The notes: generated by a model not told the origin, from the letters alone. Positions 1-5,475 are shown, counted from the first letter of the stretch. The stretch is 5,782 nt of DNA from Clostridiales bacterium UBA7103 (GCA_002493305.1 DKYJ01000041.1:51183-56964), one strand, 5' to 3'. Translations and numbers: made by a program.

Positions 1-609
1 ATCGACCATTTCCGCGGCTTCGAGAGCTACTGGGCAGTGCCAGTGGGCGAGGCGACCGCGAAAAACGGCAGCTGGAGGAAGGGACCCGGCATGGGTCTTG
101 TCAGCGTGCTGACCTCCTGGTTCGGTGAGATGGAGTACATCGCGGAGGATCTGGGCTATATCACCCCGGGGGTGCAGCAGCTTTTGTCCGATTCGGGGCT
201 GCCCGGCATGAAGGTGCTGGAATTTGCCTTTGACGCGCATGGGGAGTCGGACTATCTGCCCCACCGCTGCGAGCAAAACAGCGTATGCTACATGGGCACG
301 CACGATAACGACACGGTGCTGGGCTGGCTCAAGACCATGAGCCGCGCGGACAGGCGCTTTGCAAGCGCTTATATGCACATCACCGAGGACGAGGGCTGGG
401 TCTGGGGGCTTATCCGCACGGGTATGTCTACCGCCTCAAACCTGTTCGTGGTGCAGATGCAGGATCTGTTGGAGCTGCCCGCAAGCTGCCGCATGAATAT
501 TCCCGGCACCTCCACCGGCAACTGGCAGTGGCGTATGCTGCCCGGCGCGGCGGACAAGGCGCTTGCCAAAAAGCTTAGAAGCTATACCGAGACATTCAGA
601 AGAATATAA
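1..609 (+). CDS. malQ: 4-alpha-glucanotransferase (amylomaltase, GH77), C-terminal part; 5' end outside the window
   Basis: This is the C-terminal 202 residues of a cytoplasmic 4-alpha-glucanotransferase, which moves alpha-1,4-glucan segments between maltodextrins in glycogen/starch and maltose use. The frame is open from base 1, so the start lies upstream; family members are about 490-500 residues. All three GH77 catalytic blocks are visible. IDHFRGF at codons 1-7 carries the Asp nucleophile (bases 4-6). IAEDLG carries the general acid/base Glu (bases 145-147). GTHDNDT carries the transition-state-stabilising Asp (bases 304-306). The C-terminal block GTSTGNWQWRM is also typical. The protein ends in a natural-looking tail (SYTETFRRI) and a TAA stop two bases before the terminator arm. 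It is convergent with the next gene. Assignment to the family is very secure; the exact donor preference cannot be read from this fragment. Confidence 0.95.
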   Translation: MDHFRGFESYWAVPVGEATAKNGSWRKGPGMGLVSVLTSWFGEMEYIAEDLGYITPGVQQLLSDSGLPGMKVLEFAFDAHGESDYLPHRCEQNSVCYMGTHDNDTVLGWLKTMSRADRRFASAYMHITEDEGWVWGLIRTGMSTASNLFVVQMQDLLELPASCRMNIPGTSTGNWQWRMLPGAADKALAKKLRSYTETFRRI

Positions 610-611
610 GC

Positions 612-649
612 AAAAATCCGTCCTCGTAAGAGTAAGAGGGCGGATTTTT
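612..649 (+). terminator. Intrinsic terminator of malQ, probably bidirectional
   Basis: A 14-bp inverted repeat (arms 612-625 and 636-649, one G-U wobble) encloses a 10-base loop. The stem begins with five A and ends with five T, the classic shape of a Rho-independent terminator, starting two bases after the malQ stop. Because the A-run and T-run flank the stem symmetrically, it can also stop transcripts arriving from the convergent EEP gene. Confidence 0.85.
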
Positions 650-651
650 GC

Positions 652-785
652 AGTGAAGAGCGAAAAGAGAAGAGTGAAGAGAAAAGGTACGCCAAGCGCC
701 GTCAGGCGCTTGGCGATTTATAACCGTCACGAAGTGACATCAATTCTATTCACACTTGGCTATTCTCTCTTATCTTTTCACTTCT
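652..785. repeat. MITE-like intergenic repeat with purine-rich inverted arms and internal hairpins
   Basis: This stretch between two convergent genes has a composite palindromic structure. Its left arm (about 654-682, plus strand) is a purine-rich tract of GAAGAG-type units. Its right arm (about 758-785) is the pyrimidine-rich complement; reversed, it matches the left arm at about 24 of 28 positions with one gap. Inside are a perfect 11-bp hairpin (690-700/705-715) and a 5-bp hairpin (726-730/734-738). No open frame in it looks coding. The form resembles small non-autonomous repeats that recur in clostridial genomes, but only one copy is visible here, so repetition is inferred. The right arm overlaps the last codons and stop of the EEP gene. 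Low-complexity arms make the exact ends uncertain by several bases. Confidence 0.6.
690..715. other. Perfect 11-bp hairpin inside the repeat
   Basis: The arms CGCCAAGCGCC (690-700) and GGCGCTTGGCG (705-715) pair perfectly around a 4-base loop. Read on the minus strand, the stem is followed by a pyrimidine-rich run containing CTTTTCTC, so it may help to end transcripts of the EEP gene (778-1830). It lacks a clean T-tract immediately after the stem and is therefore listed as a structural element rather than a terminator. Confidence 0.7.
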
Positions 786-1830
786 TCAGCTCCACGGTCA
801 TTAGCACCGGGTTGTGGTCGGAGTTTTCAAAGCCAAGGTCGATACTCTCAATATTTTTAAGCTCCACATTTGGGGAGATGATGAAGCCGTCGATCACATA
901 GTGCTGCGTATGCTCAAGGTCGGCGGGGTCATAGGGCTGATTGAGCAGGCGGCAGGTGGGCACGCGGACATCATACACAAAGCTCCAGCCCTCCGGCAGC
1001 AGGGAATTATCCAGCACGCCGGGCGTCCACAGCTCGGGATCAATGATGGGATAGGTGTCAAGAGTGCCGGGGAAGGTCTGGTTAAAGTCGCCTCCGGCGA
1101 TGACATAGTTGCCCTTTTCGTACTCGGCGGAGATAAAGTCCCTGAGCTGATTGGTCTGGGCTATCTTGCCCTCGCCGTCGTCATAGGCTTCGAGATGGAG
1201 ATTGACAAGCACAAGTTGCTTGTCGCTGCCCTCAATGGGCAGATAGCTCACCAGCAGGCAGCGTTTGAGATTGGCGGTGCTTACCGGCCAGGAGAAGGGG
1301 CAGGGCAGGGAAATTCGCTCGGCGTTGTCGATGGCGTAATCGGTGGTGGTGAGCAGACCGCTGTTGATCCTGCCCATGGGAGGAACGGGGAAGGGCACAA
1401 AGGGGCAGGAATAGTTGAGCGCGTGGGCAGAGTTTGCCCGGGCGAGATACTCGGCCTCGTTAATGCCGTAGGTACGGGCGGAGTCAATGTCCACCTCCTG
1501 AAGCATGATTAGGTCGGGTTTGTCGGAGGATATGTAATCCGCGATGCCGGAAAGATACTTTTCCACTGTGGCCCGGTCAGCGGATTTTACGTCTTTGCCG
1601 CCGTCCATAAAGAACTCCGAGCCCTCGCCGAGGCCGGCGTAACCAATGTTCCAGCTAAGCACCTCCAGCGGTTCGGCGGCGTCAATGCCCTCACCACCGG
1701 TGCCTGTAACTTCAAGAGCCTCCACCGGGGCGGGCTTATACTCCCGTATGCTCAACCACGCAATAAGCGCCGCGGCAAGAATGACTATCGCCAGCAACAC
1801 AAAAAGTATGATTTTCAATACCTTTTTCAT
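778..1830 (-). CDS. Membrane-anchored endonuclease/exonuclease/phosphatase (EEP) family protein
   Basis: This is a 350-residue protein of the DNase I-like EEP superfamily, whose members cut phosphodiester or phosphate ester bonds with a divalent metal. Visible motifs are LSWNIGYAG (Asn about 61), LQEVD (metal-binding Glu about 112), VNLHLE (His about 212), GGDFNQT (Asp 248 and Asn 250), VIDGF (Asp about 314) and the terminal catalytic SDHNP (337-341). The catalytic set looks complete. Residues about 7-26 are a strongly hydrophobic segment after MKK, acting as a membrane anchor or uncleaved signal; the catalytic domain then probably lies outside the cytoplasm. I chose the ATG at 1828-1830 because TAAGGAG (1837-1843) sits 6 bases upstream; an in-frame ATG at 1870-1872 lies upstream of the likely transcription start and lacks a ribosome site. 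The substrate (nucleic acid, phospholipid or other) cannot be told. It diverges from glyA and converges on malQ. Confidence 0.88.
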   Translation of the reverse strand: MKKVLKIILFVLLAIVILAAALIAWLSIREYKPAPVEALEVTGTGGEGIDAAEPLEVLSWNIGYAGLGEGSEFFMDGGKDVKSADRATVEKYLSGIADYISSDKPDLIMLQEVDIDSARTYGINEAEYLARANSAHALNYSCPFVPFPVPPMGRINSGLLTTTDYAIDNAERISLPCPFSWPVSTANLKRCLLVSYLPIEGSDKQLVLVNLHLEAYDDGEGKIAQTNQLRDFISAEYEKGNYVIAGGDFNQTFPGTLDTYPIIDPELWTPGVLDNSLLPEGWSFVYDVRVPTCRLLNQPYDPADLEHTQHYVIDGFIISPNVELKNIESIDLGFENSDHNPVLMTVELKK

Positions 1831-1836
1831 GATATT

Positions 1837-1843
1837 CTCCTTA
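1837..1843 (-). promoter_or_regulatory. Ribosome binding site that sets the EEP protein start
   Basis: TAAGGAG on the minus strand lies 6 bases before the ATG at 1828-1830. It supports the shorter protein, which begins MKKVLK directly ahead of the hydrophobic segment, over the in-frame ATG 14 codons upstream. Confidence 0.8.
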
Positions 1844-1862
1844 TCACTTTCTATTATAATGT

Positions 1863-1891
1863 ATTTTACCATATATCCCGTTGACCTTCAA
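1863..1891 (-). promoter_or_regulatory. Sigma-A-type promoter for the EEP gene
   Basis: On the minus strand TTGAAG (-35, 1891-1886) and TAAAAT (-10, 1868-1863) are separated by exactly 17 bases. The predicted start near 1856 gives a leader of about 26 bases carrying the ribosome site. A perfect TATAAT also occurs at 1858-1853, but without a recognisable -35 at the right distance. The -35 overlaps the glyA -35 on the other strand. Confidence 0.6.
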
Positions 1892-1910
1892 GCCTTGATG
1901 ATGATATAAT
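1881..1910 (+). promoter_or_regulatory. Sigma-A-type promoter for glyA
   Basis: TTGACC (-35, 1881-1886) and a perfect TATAAT (-10, 1905-1910) are 18 bases apart. Transcription would start near 1917, giving a leader of about 52 bases. The -10 box overlaps an in-frame ATG at 1909-1911, which rules out that ATG as the translation start from this promoter. Confidence 0.72.
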
Positions 1911-1919
1911 GGCTTCTAA

Positions 1920-1937
1920 CGGCAGACAGAGCTGCCG
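1920..1937 (+). other. Small hairpin at the 5' end of the glyA transcript
   Basis: CGGCAG (1920-1925) pairs perfectly with CTGCCG (1932-1937) around a 6-base loop, a few bases after the predicted transcription start. A hairpin at this position may protect the mRNA 5' end. The leader is far too short for a glycine or tetrahydrofolate riboswitch, and I see no terminator or anti-terminator pair. Confidence 0.45.
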
Positions 1938-1968
1938 CAACCGAGAAAACGAAAAGAGAGGCATAAAT

Positions 1969-3210
1969 ATGAGCTACGGTATAATCAGGCAGCAGGATAA
2001 AGAGGTATATGATTCCATGATGCGGGAGCTTCAGCGCCAGCGCGACCATATCGAGCTTATTGCCTCGGAAAACTTCGTAAGCCCCGCCGTCATGCAGGCC
2101 ATGGGCAGCCATCTGACCAACAAATACGCCGAGGGCTACCCCGCCGCGCGGTATTACGGCGGCTGTCAGTATGTGGACGAGATCGAAAACCTCGCCATCG
2201 AGAGAGCCAAGGAGCTTTTCGGCGCGGAGCACGCCAATGTCCAGCCCCACTCAGGCTCGCAGGCCAACACCGCGGTGTATCTGGCGCTGCTCCAGCCGGG
2301 AGACACGATTTTGGGCATGGATCTGAGCCACGGCGGACACCTGACCCACGGCTCAAAGGCATCCATCTCCGGCAAGTATTTTAACGCCTGCTTCTACGGG
2401 GTCGATCCGGAGACGGAGCGCATAGATTATGACAAGGTTTTGGAGCGCGCGGAGGAGTGCAGACCCAAAATAATTATCGCCGGGGCCAGCGCCTATCCCA
2501 GATTTATCGACTTTAAGCGCATGAGGGAGATAGCCGACGGGGTGGGGGCTTATCTCATGGTGGATATGGCTCACATCGCGGGCCTTGTGGCGGCGGGGGT
2601 GCATCCCAGCCCTGTGCCATATGCCCATATCGTCACCACCACCACGCACAAGACCCTGCGCGGCCCGCGCGGCGCGCTTATCCTCTGCAAGGAGGAGCTG
2701 AAAAAGAAGATAGACAGCGCCGTTTTCCCCGGCACTCAGGGCGGCCCTCTGATGCACATTATCGCGGCCAAGGCCGTGTGCTTCAAGGAGGCGCTGGGGG
2801 AGGACTTCAAGGCCTACCAGCGGCAGACGGTGAAAAACGCCGCCGCGCTCGCCAAGGGGCTGACCGATGCTGGCCTGCGCCTCGTCTCCGGCGGCACGGA
2901 CAATCACCTGATGCTCTGCGATGTCATGAGCAAGGGCAGAACCGGCATGGAGGTTCAGGAGCTTTTGGACAGCGCCAACATCACCGCCAATAAAAACACC
3001 ATCCCTTTTGACACTCAGTCCGTCAAGCTCACCAGCGGCATGCGCTTTGGCTCTCCCGCTGTCACAACGCGCGGCATGAAGGAGCCGGAAATGGCGCAGA
3101 TCGCCGGAATGATAGCCGATATCGTAGAGCGCGGGGAGGAAGCCGTCCCCGCAGCGAAGAAGCAGACCATCGCCCTGTGCCAGAAATTCCCGCTGTACCC
3201 TGAGATGTGA
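1969..3210 (+). CDS. glyA: Serine hydroxymethyltransferase (glycine hydroxymethyltransferase)
   Basis: GlyA is a cytoplasmic PLP enzyme that converts serine and tetrahydrofolate to glycine and 5,10-methylene-tetrahydrofolate, the main source of one-carbon units. The 413-residue product has the usual bacterial length. Visible motifs are ELIASENFVS near the N-terminus, NKYAEGYP and RYYGG (about 51-65, with active-site Tyr 53 and Glu 55), QPHSGSQAN, DMAHIAGLVAAG (PLP-ring Asp 199, His 202), TTTTHKTLRGPRG with the Schiff-base Lys 228 (Lys 229 in E. coli), and RFGSPAVTTRG, which holds the substrate-carboxylate Arg. The start at 1969 is chosen because AGAGAGG (1955-1961) lies 7 bases upstream and an earlier in-frame ATG at 1909 overlaps the -10 box. 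The gene stands alone on its strand, with its own promoter and a terminator shared with the convergent NTF2-like gene. No key residue is missing. Confidence 0.98.
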   Translation: MSYGIIRQQDKEVYDSMMRELQRQRDHIELIASENFVSPAVMQAMGSHLTNKYAEGYPAARYYGGCQYVDEIENLAIERAKELFGAEHANVQPHSGSQANTAVYLALLQPGDTILGMDLSHGGHLTHGSKASISGKYFNACFYGVDPETERIDYDKVLERAEECRPKIIIAGASAYPRFIDFKRMREIADGVGAYLMVDMAHIAGLVAAGVHPSPVPYAHIVTTTTHKTLRGPRGALILCKEELKKKIDSAVFPGTQGGPLMHIIAAKAVCFKEALGEDFKAYQRQTVKNAAALAKGLTDAGLRLVSGGTDNHLMLCDVMSKGRTGMEVQELLDSANITANKNTIPFDTQSVKLTSGMRFGSPAVTTRGMKEPEMAQIAGMIADIVERGEEAVPAAKKQTIALCQKFPLYPEM

Positions 3211-3224
3211 TAAAATGATAAAAC

Positions 3225-3256
3225 AATACCCCGGTTCATGTTTGAACCGGGGTATT
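3225..3256. terminator. Bidirectional intrinsic terminator between glyA and the NTF2-like gene
   Basis: A perfect 14-bp stem (3225-3238/3243-3256) with a 4-base loop starts 14 bases after the glyA stop. On the plus strand it is followed by AACTTTTC; on the minus strand by GTTTTATCATTTT. It therefore can end both convergent transcripts. The plus-strand T-run reaches the stop codon of the minus-strand gene at 3263-3265. Confidence 0.88.
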
Positions 3257-3262
3257 AACTTT

Positions 3263-3649
3263 TCAGTCGAGCAGCGCAGTGCCGTAAGAATTGTCGATGG
3301 CACACAGCCAGTGGCCGCCTACCCTGCGATAGACGTAGGTTGCCCGCCTGTCCATACTGTATTCGGAGCTTTCCCTATTGTCCGCGTCCAGCAGAGTTTG
3401 GGACAGAACCAGAACCGTATCTCCGGCTTCCAACATCAGCATATTCCCCTGTGTGGGGACAACGCTGTTGTCAAAATAAGCGGCGATTTTGATAAAGGCA
3501 TCTTTTATGGCTGCTTTTCCGTGGGCTTCCATTCCGGGCTTTACGACCAAAACAGCGTCATCGGTATAAAAATCCATCAAATCGTCAAAGCGCTCTTCTT
3601 TTATGGCTTTATCCGCTGCAGCAATCAGCTTATTGATTTCTTCGTTCAT
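3263..3649 (-). CDS. NTF2-like / SnoaL-like (DUF4440-type) small protein
   Basis: This is a 128-residue cytoplasmic protein with no signal or membrane segment. The pattern fits the NTF2-like cone fold: an N-terminal helix (NEEINKLIAAADKAIKEERF), then FYTDDAVLVVKPG with a HGKAAIKDAF helix, and a C-terminal sheet ending WLCAIDNSYGTALLD. Members include ketosteroid-isomerase-like enzymes, binding proteins and DUF4440 proteins; no specific reaction can be assigned. The start is the ATG at 3647-3649, because AAAGGAG (3657-3663) lies 7 bases upstream; the in-frame ATG two codons earlier (3653-3655) sits one base from the GGAG core, too close. It follows ridA on the same strand after a 71-base gap that contains a hairpin. 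I see no convincing promoter of its own, so it may depend on read-through from ilvA-ridA. Confidence 0.8.
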   Translation of the reverse strand: MNEEINKLIAAADKAIKEERFDDLMDFYTDDAVLVVKPGMEAHGKAAIKDAFIKIAAYFDNSVVPTQGNMLMLEAGDTVLVLSQTLLDADNRESSEYSMDRRATYVYRRVGGHWLCAIDNSYGTALLD

Positions 3650-3656
3650 TTTCATT

Positions 3657-3663
3657 CTCCTTT
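3657..3663 (-). promoter_or_regulatory. Ribosome binding site that decides the NTF2-like protein start
   Basis: AAAGGAG on the minus strand is 7 bases from the ATG at 3647-3649 but only 1 base from the ATG at 3653-3655. Spacing favours the downstream ATG, giving a protein that begins MNEEIN. Confidence 0.75.
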
Positions 3664-3678
3664 CGGATATAAAATATT

Positions 3679-3711
3679 AAAAGGTGCCTGAGTATTTCCC
3701 CGGCACCTTTT
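3679..3711 (-). terminator. Intrinsic terminator after ridA, or partial attenuator before the NTF2-like gene
   Basis: The arms AAAAGGTGCC and GGCACCTTTT (3679-3688/3702-3711) form a 10-bp stem with a 13-base loop, 9 bases after the ridA stop. On the minus strand the stem runs into TTTTAATATTTTAT, a broken U-rich tract. It most likely ends the ilvA-ridA transcript. As no clear promoter follows, some read-through to the NTF2-like gene is plausible. Confidence 0.75.
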
Positions 3712-3720
3712 CAACAACAT

Positions 3721-4092
3721 TTACAGCTCCGCTATTGCTTCGCACTCGATCAGCACGTCCTTTGGAAGCCGCGCGACCTCCACGCAGGAGCGGGCAGGGA
3801 AGGGCTGAGTGAAATACTGAGCGTAAATAGCGTTTATTGCGGAAAAATCGTCCATGTGCTTAATAAACACCGTGGTCTTGATGACCTTGCTCATATCGCT
3901 CCCGGCGGCCTTGAGAAGCTCGGTCAGATTCTTGAAAACCTGATTTGCCTGAGCCTCAAGCCCGGCGGCGAGCTCGCCGGTTTCGGGGATGATGGCGATT
4001 TGACCGGAGGTGTACACAAGGCCGCCGGAAATTATGGCCTGAGAATAGGGGCCGATGGCGGCGGGGGCTTTTTCTGTGGAAACAACTTTCAT
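3721..4092 (-). CDS. ridA: RidA family reactive intermediate (enamine/imine) deaminase
   Basis: RidA (YjgF/YER057c/UK114 family) hydrolyses the enamine/imine intermediates released by PLP-dependent dehydratases, giving 2-oxo acids and ammonia. The 123-residue length is standard for this small trimeric cytosolic protein. Visible family features are IGPYSQA (13-19), YTSGQI, and the C-terminal signature PARSCVEVARLPKDV with the essential Arg 101 (Arg 105 of E. coli RidA), followed by Glu 116 (Glu 120 of E. coli). These residues mark the true RidA subgroup rather than the Rid1-7 groups that lack the Arg. The start is set by AAAGGAG (4100-4106), 7 bases upstream. It lies 12 bases after the ilvA stop on the same strand, in the order enzyme then detoxifier, as in tdc-type arrangements elsewhere. 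A hairpin terminator follows. Confidence 0.95.
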   Translation of the reverse strand: MKVVSTEKAPAAIGPYSQAIISGGLVYTSGQIAIIPETGELAAGLEAQANQVFKNLTELLKAAGSDMSKVIKTTVFIKHMDDFSAINAIYAQYFTQPFPARSCVEVARLPKDVLIECEAIAEL

Positions 4093-4099
4093 GGCTTTT

Positions 4100-4107
4100 C
4101 TCCTTTA
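4100..4107 (-). promoter_or_regulatory. ridA ribosome site overlapping the ilvA stop codon
   Basis: On the minus strand the sequence TAAAGGAG contains both the ilvA stop TAA (4107-4105) and the ridA Shine-Dalgarno AAAGGAG (4106-4100). Ribosomes ending ilvA would sit on or next to the ridA site, which suggests one transcript and coupled translation. Confidence 0.75.
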
Positions 4108-5319
4108 ATTTTGTTCGATTTGAACCGTGTATCCGTTTTCTATAAGCGTCTGGATAAGGCTGTCGCCGTGAGCCTGACCGCCTACCTCGCAGGCGATGTG
4201 GACGTCAGTCTCGTTGGGCTTGAGCACCGCGCCGAGCTTATCATGCTCGACGGTGAGGATGTTCGCCCCGGCGGCGGATATAATGCTCAGCAGCTTTGCA
4301 AGACTGCCGGGTCTGTCAAGCAGTGTAACGGTGAACCTTATGCGCCGGTGCCGTGCCGCAAGACCGCGCTCAATAATGCTTTGTATAAAGCTCACATCAA
4401 TATTGCCGCCGGACATGACGCAGACCACCCGCTTGCCGCGCACGTCTATCTTCCCGCTGAGCACCGCCGCCACAGGCGTCGCCCCGGCTGGCTCCACTAT
4501 CTGCTTGCAGCGCTCCATGAGCAGAAGGATAGCGTCGGCAATCTCCGTGTCGGAAACAGTCAGTACGCCGTCGGCATAGCGGTTTATGATCTCAATGCAC
4601 TTCTCGCCCGGGTTCTTGACCGCAATACCGTCGGCAATGGTGGCGGCGCTGTCGGTGGAGACAAGCCCCTTCGCGGCGTAGCTTTGGGCGATAGCGTCCG
4701 CCCCCTGGGCCTGCACACCGTAAACCTTCACGCGGGGGTTTATCTGCTTGACGGCGGCGGAAATTCCAGAGAGCAGCCCGCCGCCCCCAGCGGGGACGAG
4801 AATAATGTCCACCAGCGGCAGCTCCGAGAGTATCTCAAGGCCTATGGTGCCCTGACCGGCGATAACGTCGGGGTCGTTATAGGGGTGGAGAAACTGCGCG
4901 CCCTGCTCTTTGCAAAGCTCGCAGGCGTGGGTATACGCGTCGTCATAGCAGTCCCCGTATAAGACGACCTTCGCCCCATAGCCCTCGGTGGCCTGCGCCT
5001 TCACGATGGGCGCGGCCTTGGGCATGACGATGGTGGCCGGGATGCCGAACATATGCGCGGCGTAGGCCACGCCCTGCGCGTGATTCCCGGCGGAGGAGGC
5101 AACGACCGGGCAGCGTTCGCCCCTTTCAACCATGGAGGCGATTTTGTTGCTCGCGCCGCGGATCTTGAAGGAGCCGGTTTTCTGCCGGTTTTCGCACTTG
5201 AGGTAAATATCCCCGCCGGACATGGCGGAAAATGTGGAGCTGTGATCCAACTCCGTGCGGTGGAGGATAGGGCGCAGCCGCTCCGCCGCCTTTTCTATCT
5301 CGCGCAGTTCAATGTTCAT
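4105..5319 (-). CDS. ilvA: Threonine ammonia-lyase (threonine dehydratase) with C-terminal ACT domain
   Basis: This PLP fold-type II enzyme deaminates threonine to 2-oxobutyrate (the first step toward isoleucine, or threonine catabolism) and usually serine to pyruvate. It has 404 residues. The catalytic part covers about 1-320: KTGSFKIRGA holds the PLP Lys 52, SSAGNHAQG (75-83) binds the substrate/PLP, GGGGL (178-182) cradles the phosphate, and SGGN (303-306) meets the pyridine nitrogen. Residues about 328-400 form one ACT-type regulatory domain (FTVTLLDRPGSLAKLLSIIS). This matches the roughly 400-residue single-ACT form, shorter than E. coli IlvA (about 514) and longer than TdcB (about 329), so a catabolic role is equally possible and the symbol is provisional. 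The start is supported by GAAGG (5331-5327), 7 bases upstream. It is followed by ridA. Effector specificity cannot be read from sequence. Confidence 0.94.
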   Translation of the reverse strand: MNIELREIEKAAERLRPILHRTELDHSSTFSAMSGGDIYLKCENRQKTGSFKIRGASNKIASMVERGERCPVVASSAGNHAQGVAYAAHMFGIPATIVMPKAAPIVKAQATEGYGAKVVLYGDCYDDAYTHACELCKEQGAQFLHPYNDPDVIAGQGTIGLEILSELPLVDIILVPAGGGGLLSGISAAVKQINPRVKVYGVQAQGADAIAQSYAAKGLVSTDSAATIADGIAVKNPGEKCIEIINRYADGVLTVSDTEIADAILLLMERCKQIVEPAGATPVAAVLSGKIDVRGKRVVCVMSGGNIDVSFIQSIIERGLAARHRRIRFTVTLLDRPGSLAKLLSIISAAGANILTVEHDKLGAVLKPNETDVHIACEVGGQAHGDSLIQTLIENGYTVQIEQN

Positions 5320-5340
5320 TTAAAGACCTTCTTTTTTCTT

Positions 5341-5475
5341 AAGTAACCGCTGAATAAATCGCCTGCGGCGCTTTGCGGACAATTTGTGCCCTGACTTCGT
5401 CACTGTTTCTTGAAATACACAAAGTATGTCTGCGAAAAAGTGCCATCGTCAGAACACAAATTCTCTCGCAATCTG
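5341..5475. repeat. Second MITE-like palindromic repeat between hemZ and ilvA
   Basis: A long imperfect inverted repeat fills most of the 182-base gap between hemZ and ilvA. The left arm (about 5373-5418) and right arm (about 5424-5471) share, in mirrored order, the blocks TTGCG, AATTTGTG, CTGAC, CACT and ATAC with their complements, around a 5-base centre at 5419-5423. Beyond the left arm is a small CGCC/GGCG hairpin (5360-5370). No plausible coding frame is present. The transcript of either strand could fold into one extended hairpin. The structure fits a small non-autonomous mobile repeat; no transposase is nearby, target duplications were not found, and copy number is unknown from one window. 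It may also serve to end the hemZ transcript, as I see no other hemZ terminator. Confidence 0.55.
5353..5382 (-). promoter_or_regulatory. Possible weak promoter for ilvA-ridA inside the repeat
   Basis: On the minus strand TTGTCC (5382-5377) and TTTATT (5358-5353) are 18 bases apart and would start RNA near 5346, about 27 bases before the ilvA ATG. Each box matches only 4 of 6 consensus bases. The position is good but the evidence is weak; read-through from hemZ is the alternative. Confidence 0.25.

Noticed and set aside
652..785. A CRISPR array or tandem repeat
   Set aside because: The repeats are mirrored arms of one palindromic element, not direct repeats separated by regular spacers.
563..901. 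A 112-codon plus-strand frame spanning the malQ end, terminator and repeat
   Set aside because: It starts inside malQ in another frame, passes through a terminator and a hairpin repeat, and ends inside the EEP gene; no coding character.
814..1512. A 232-codon open frame on the plus strand, antisense to the EEP gene
   Set aside because: The minus-strand frame has the full EEP catalytic motif set; this one has a Gly-rich anonymous composition.
1911..1968. A glycine or folate riboswitch in the glyA leader
   Set aside because: The leader is only about 52 bases with one 6-bp hairpin; none of the conserved riboswitch cores fits in that space.
1909..1971. Longer glyA product starting at the ATG at 1909
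   Set aside because: That ATG overlaps the -10 box TATAAT and lacks a ribosome site; the ATG at 1969 has one and gives the normal family length.
2353..3303. A 316-codon open frame on the minus strand, antisense to glyA
   Set aside because: It is opposite a complete serine hydroxymethyltransferase, runs through the terminator hairpin, and shows no family motif or ribosome site.
3856..4962. A 368-codon open frame on the plus strand, antisense to ridA and ilvA
   Set aside because: It lies opposite two well-supported genes and crosses their boundary, has no recognisable motif, and is rich in Gly/Ala/Val/Leu as expected from the complement of GC-rich coding DNA.
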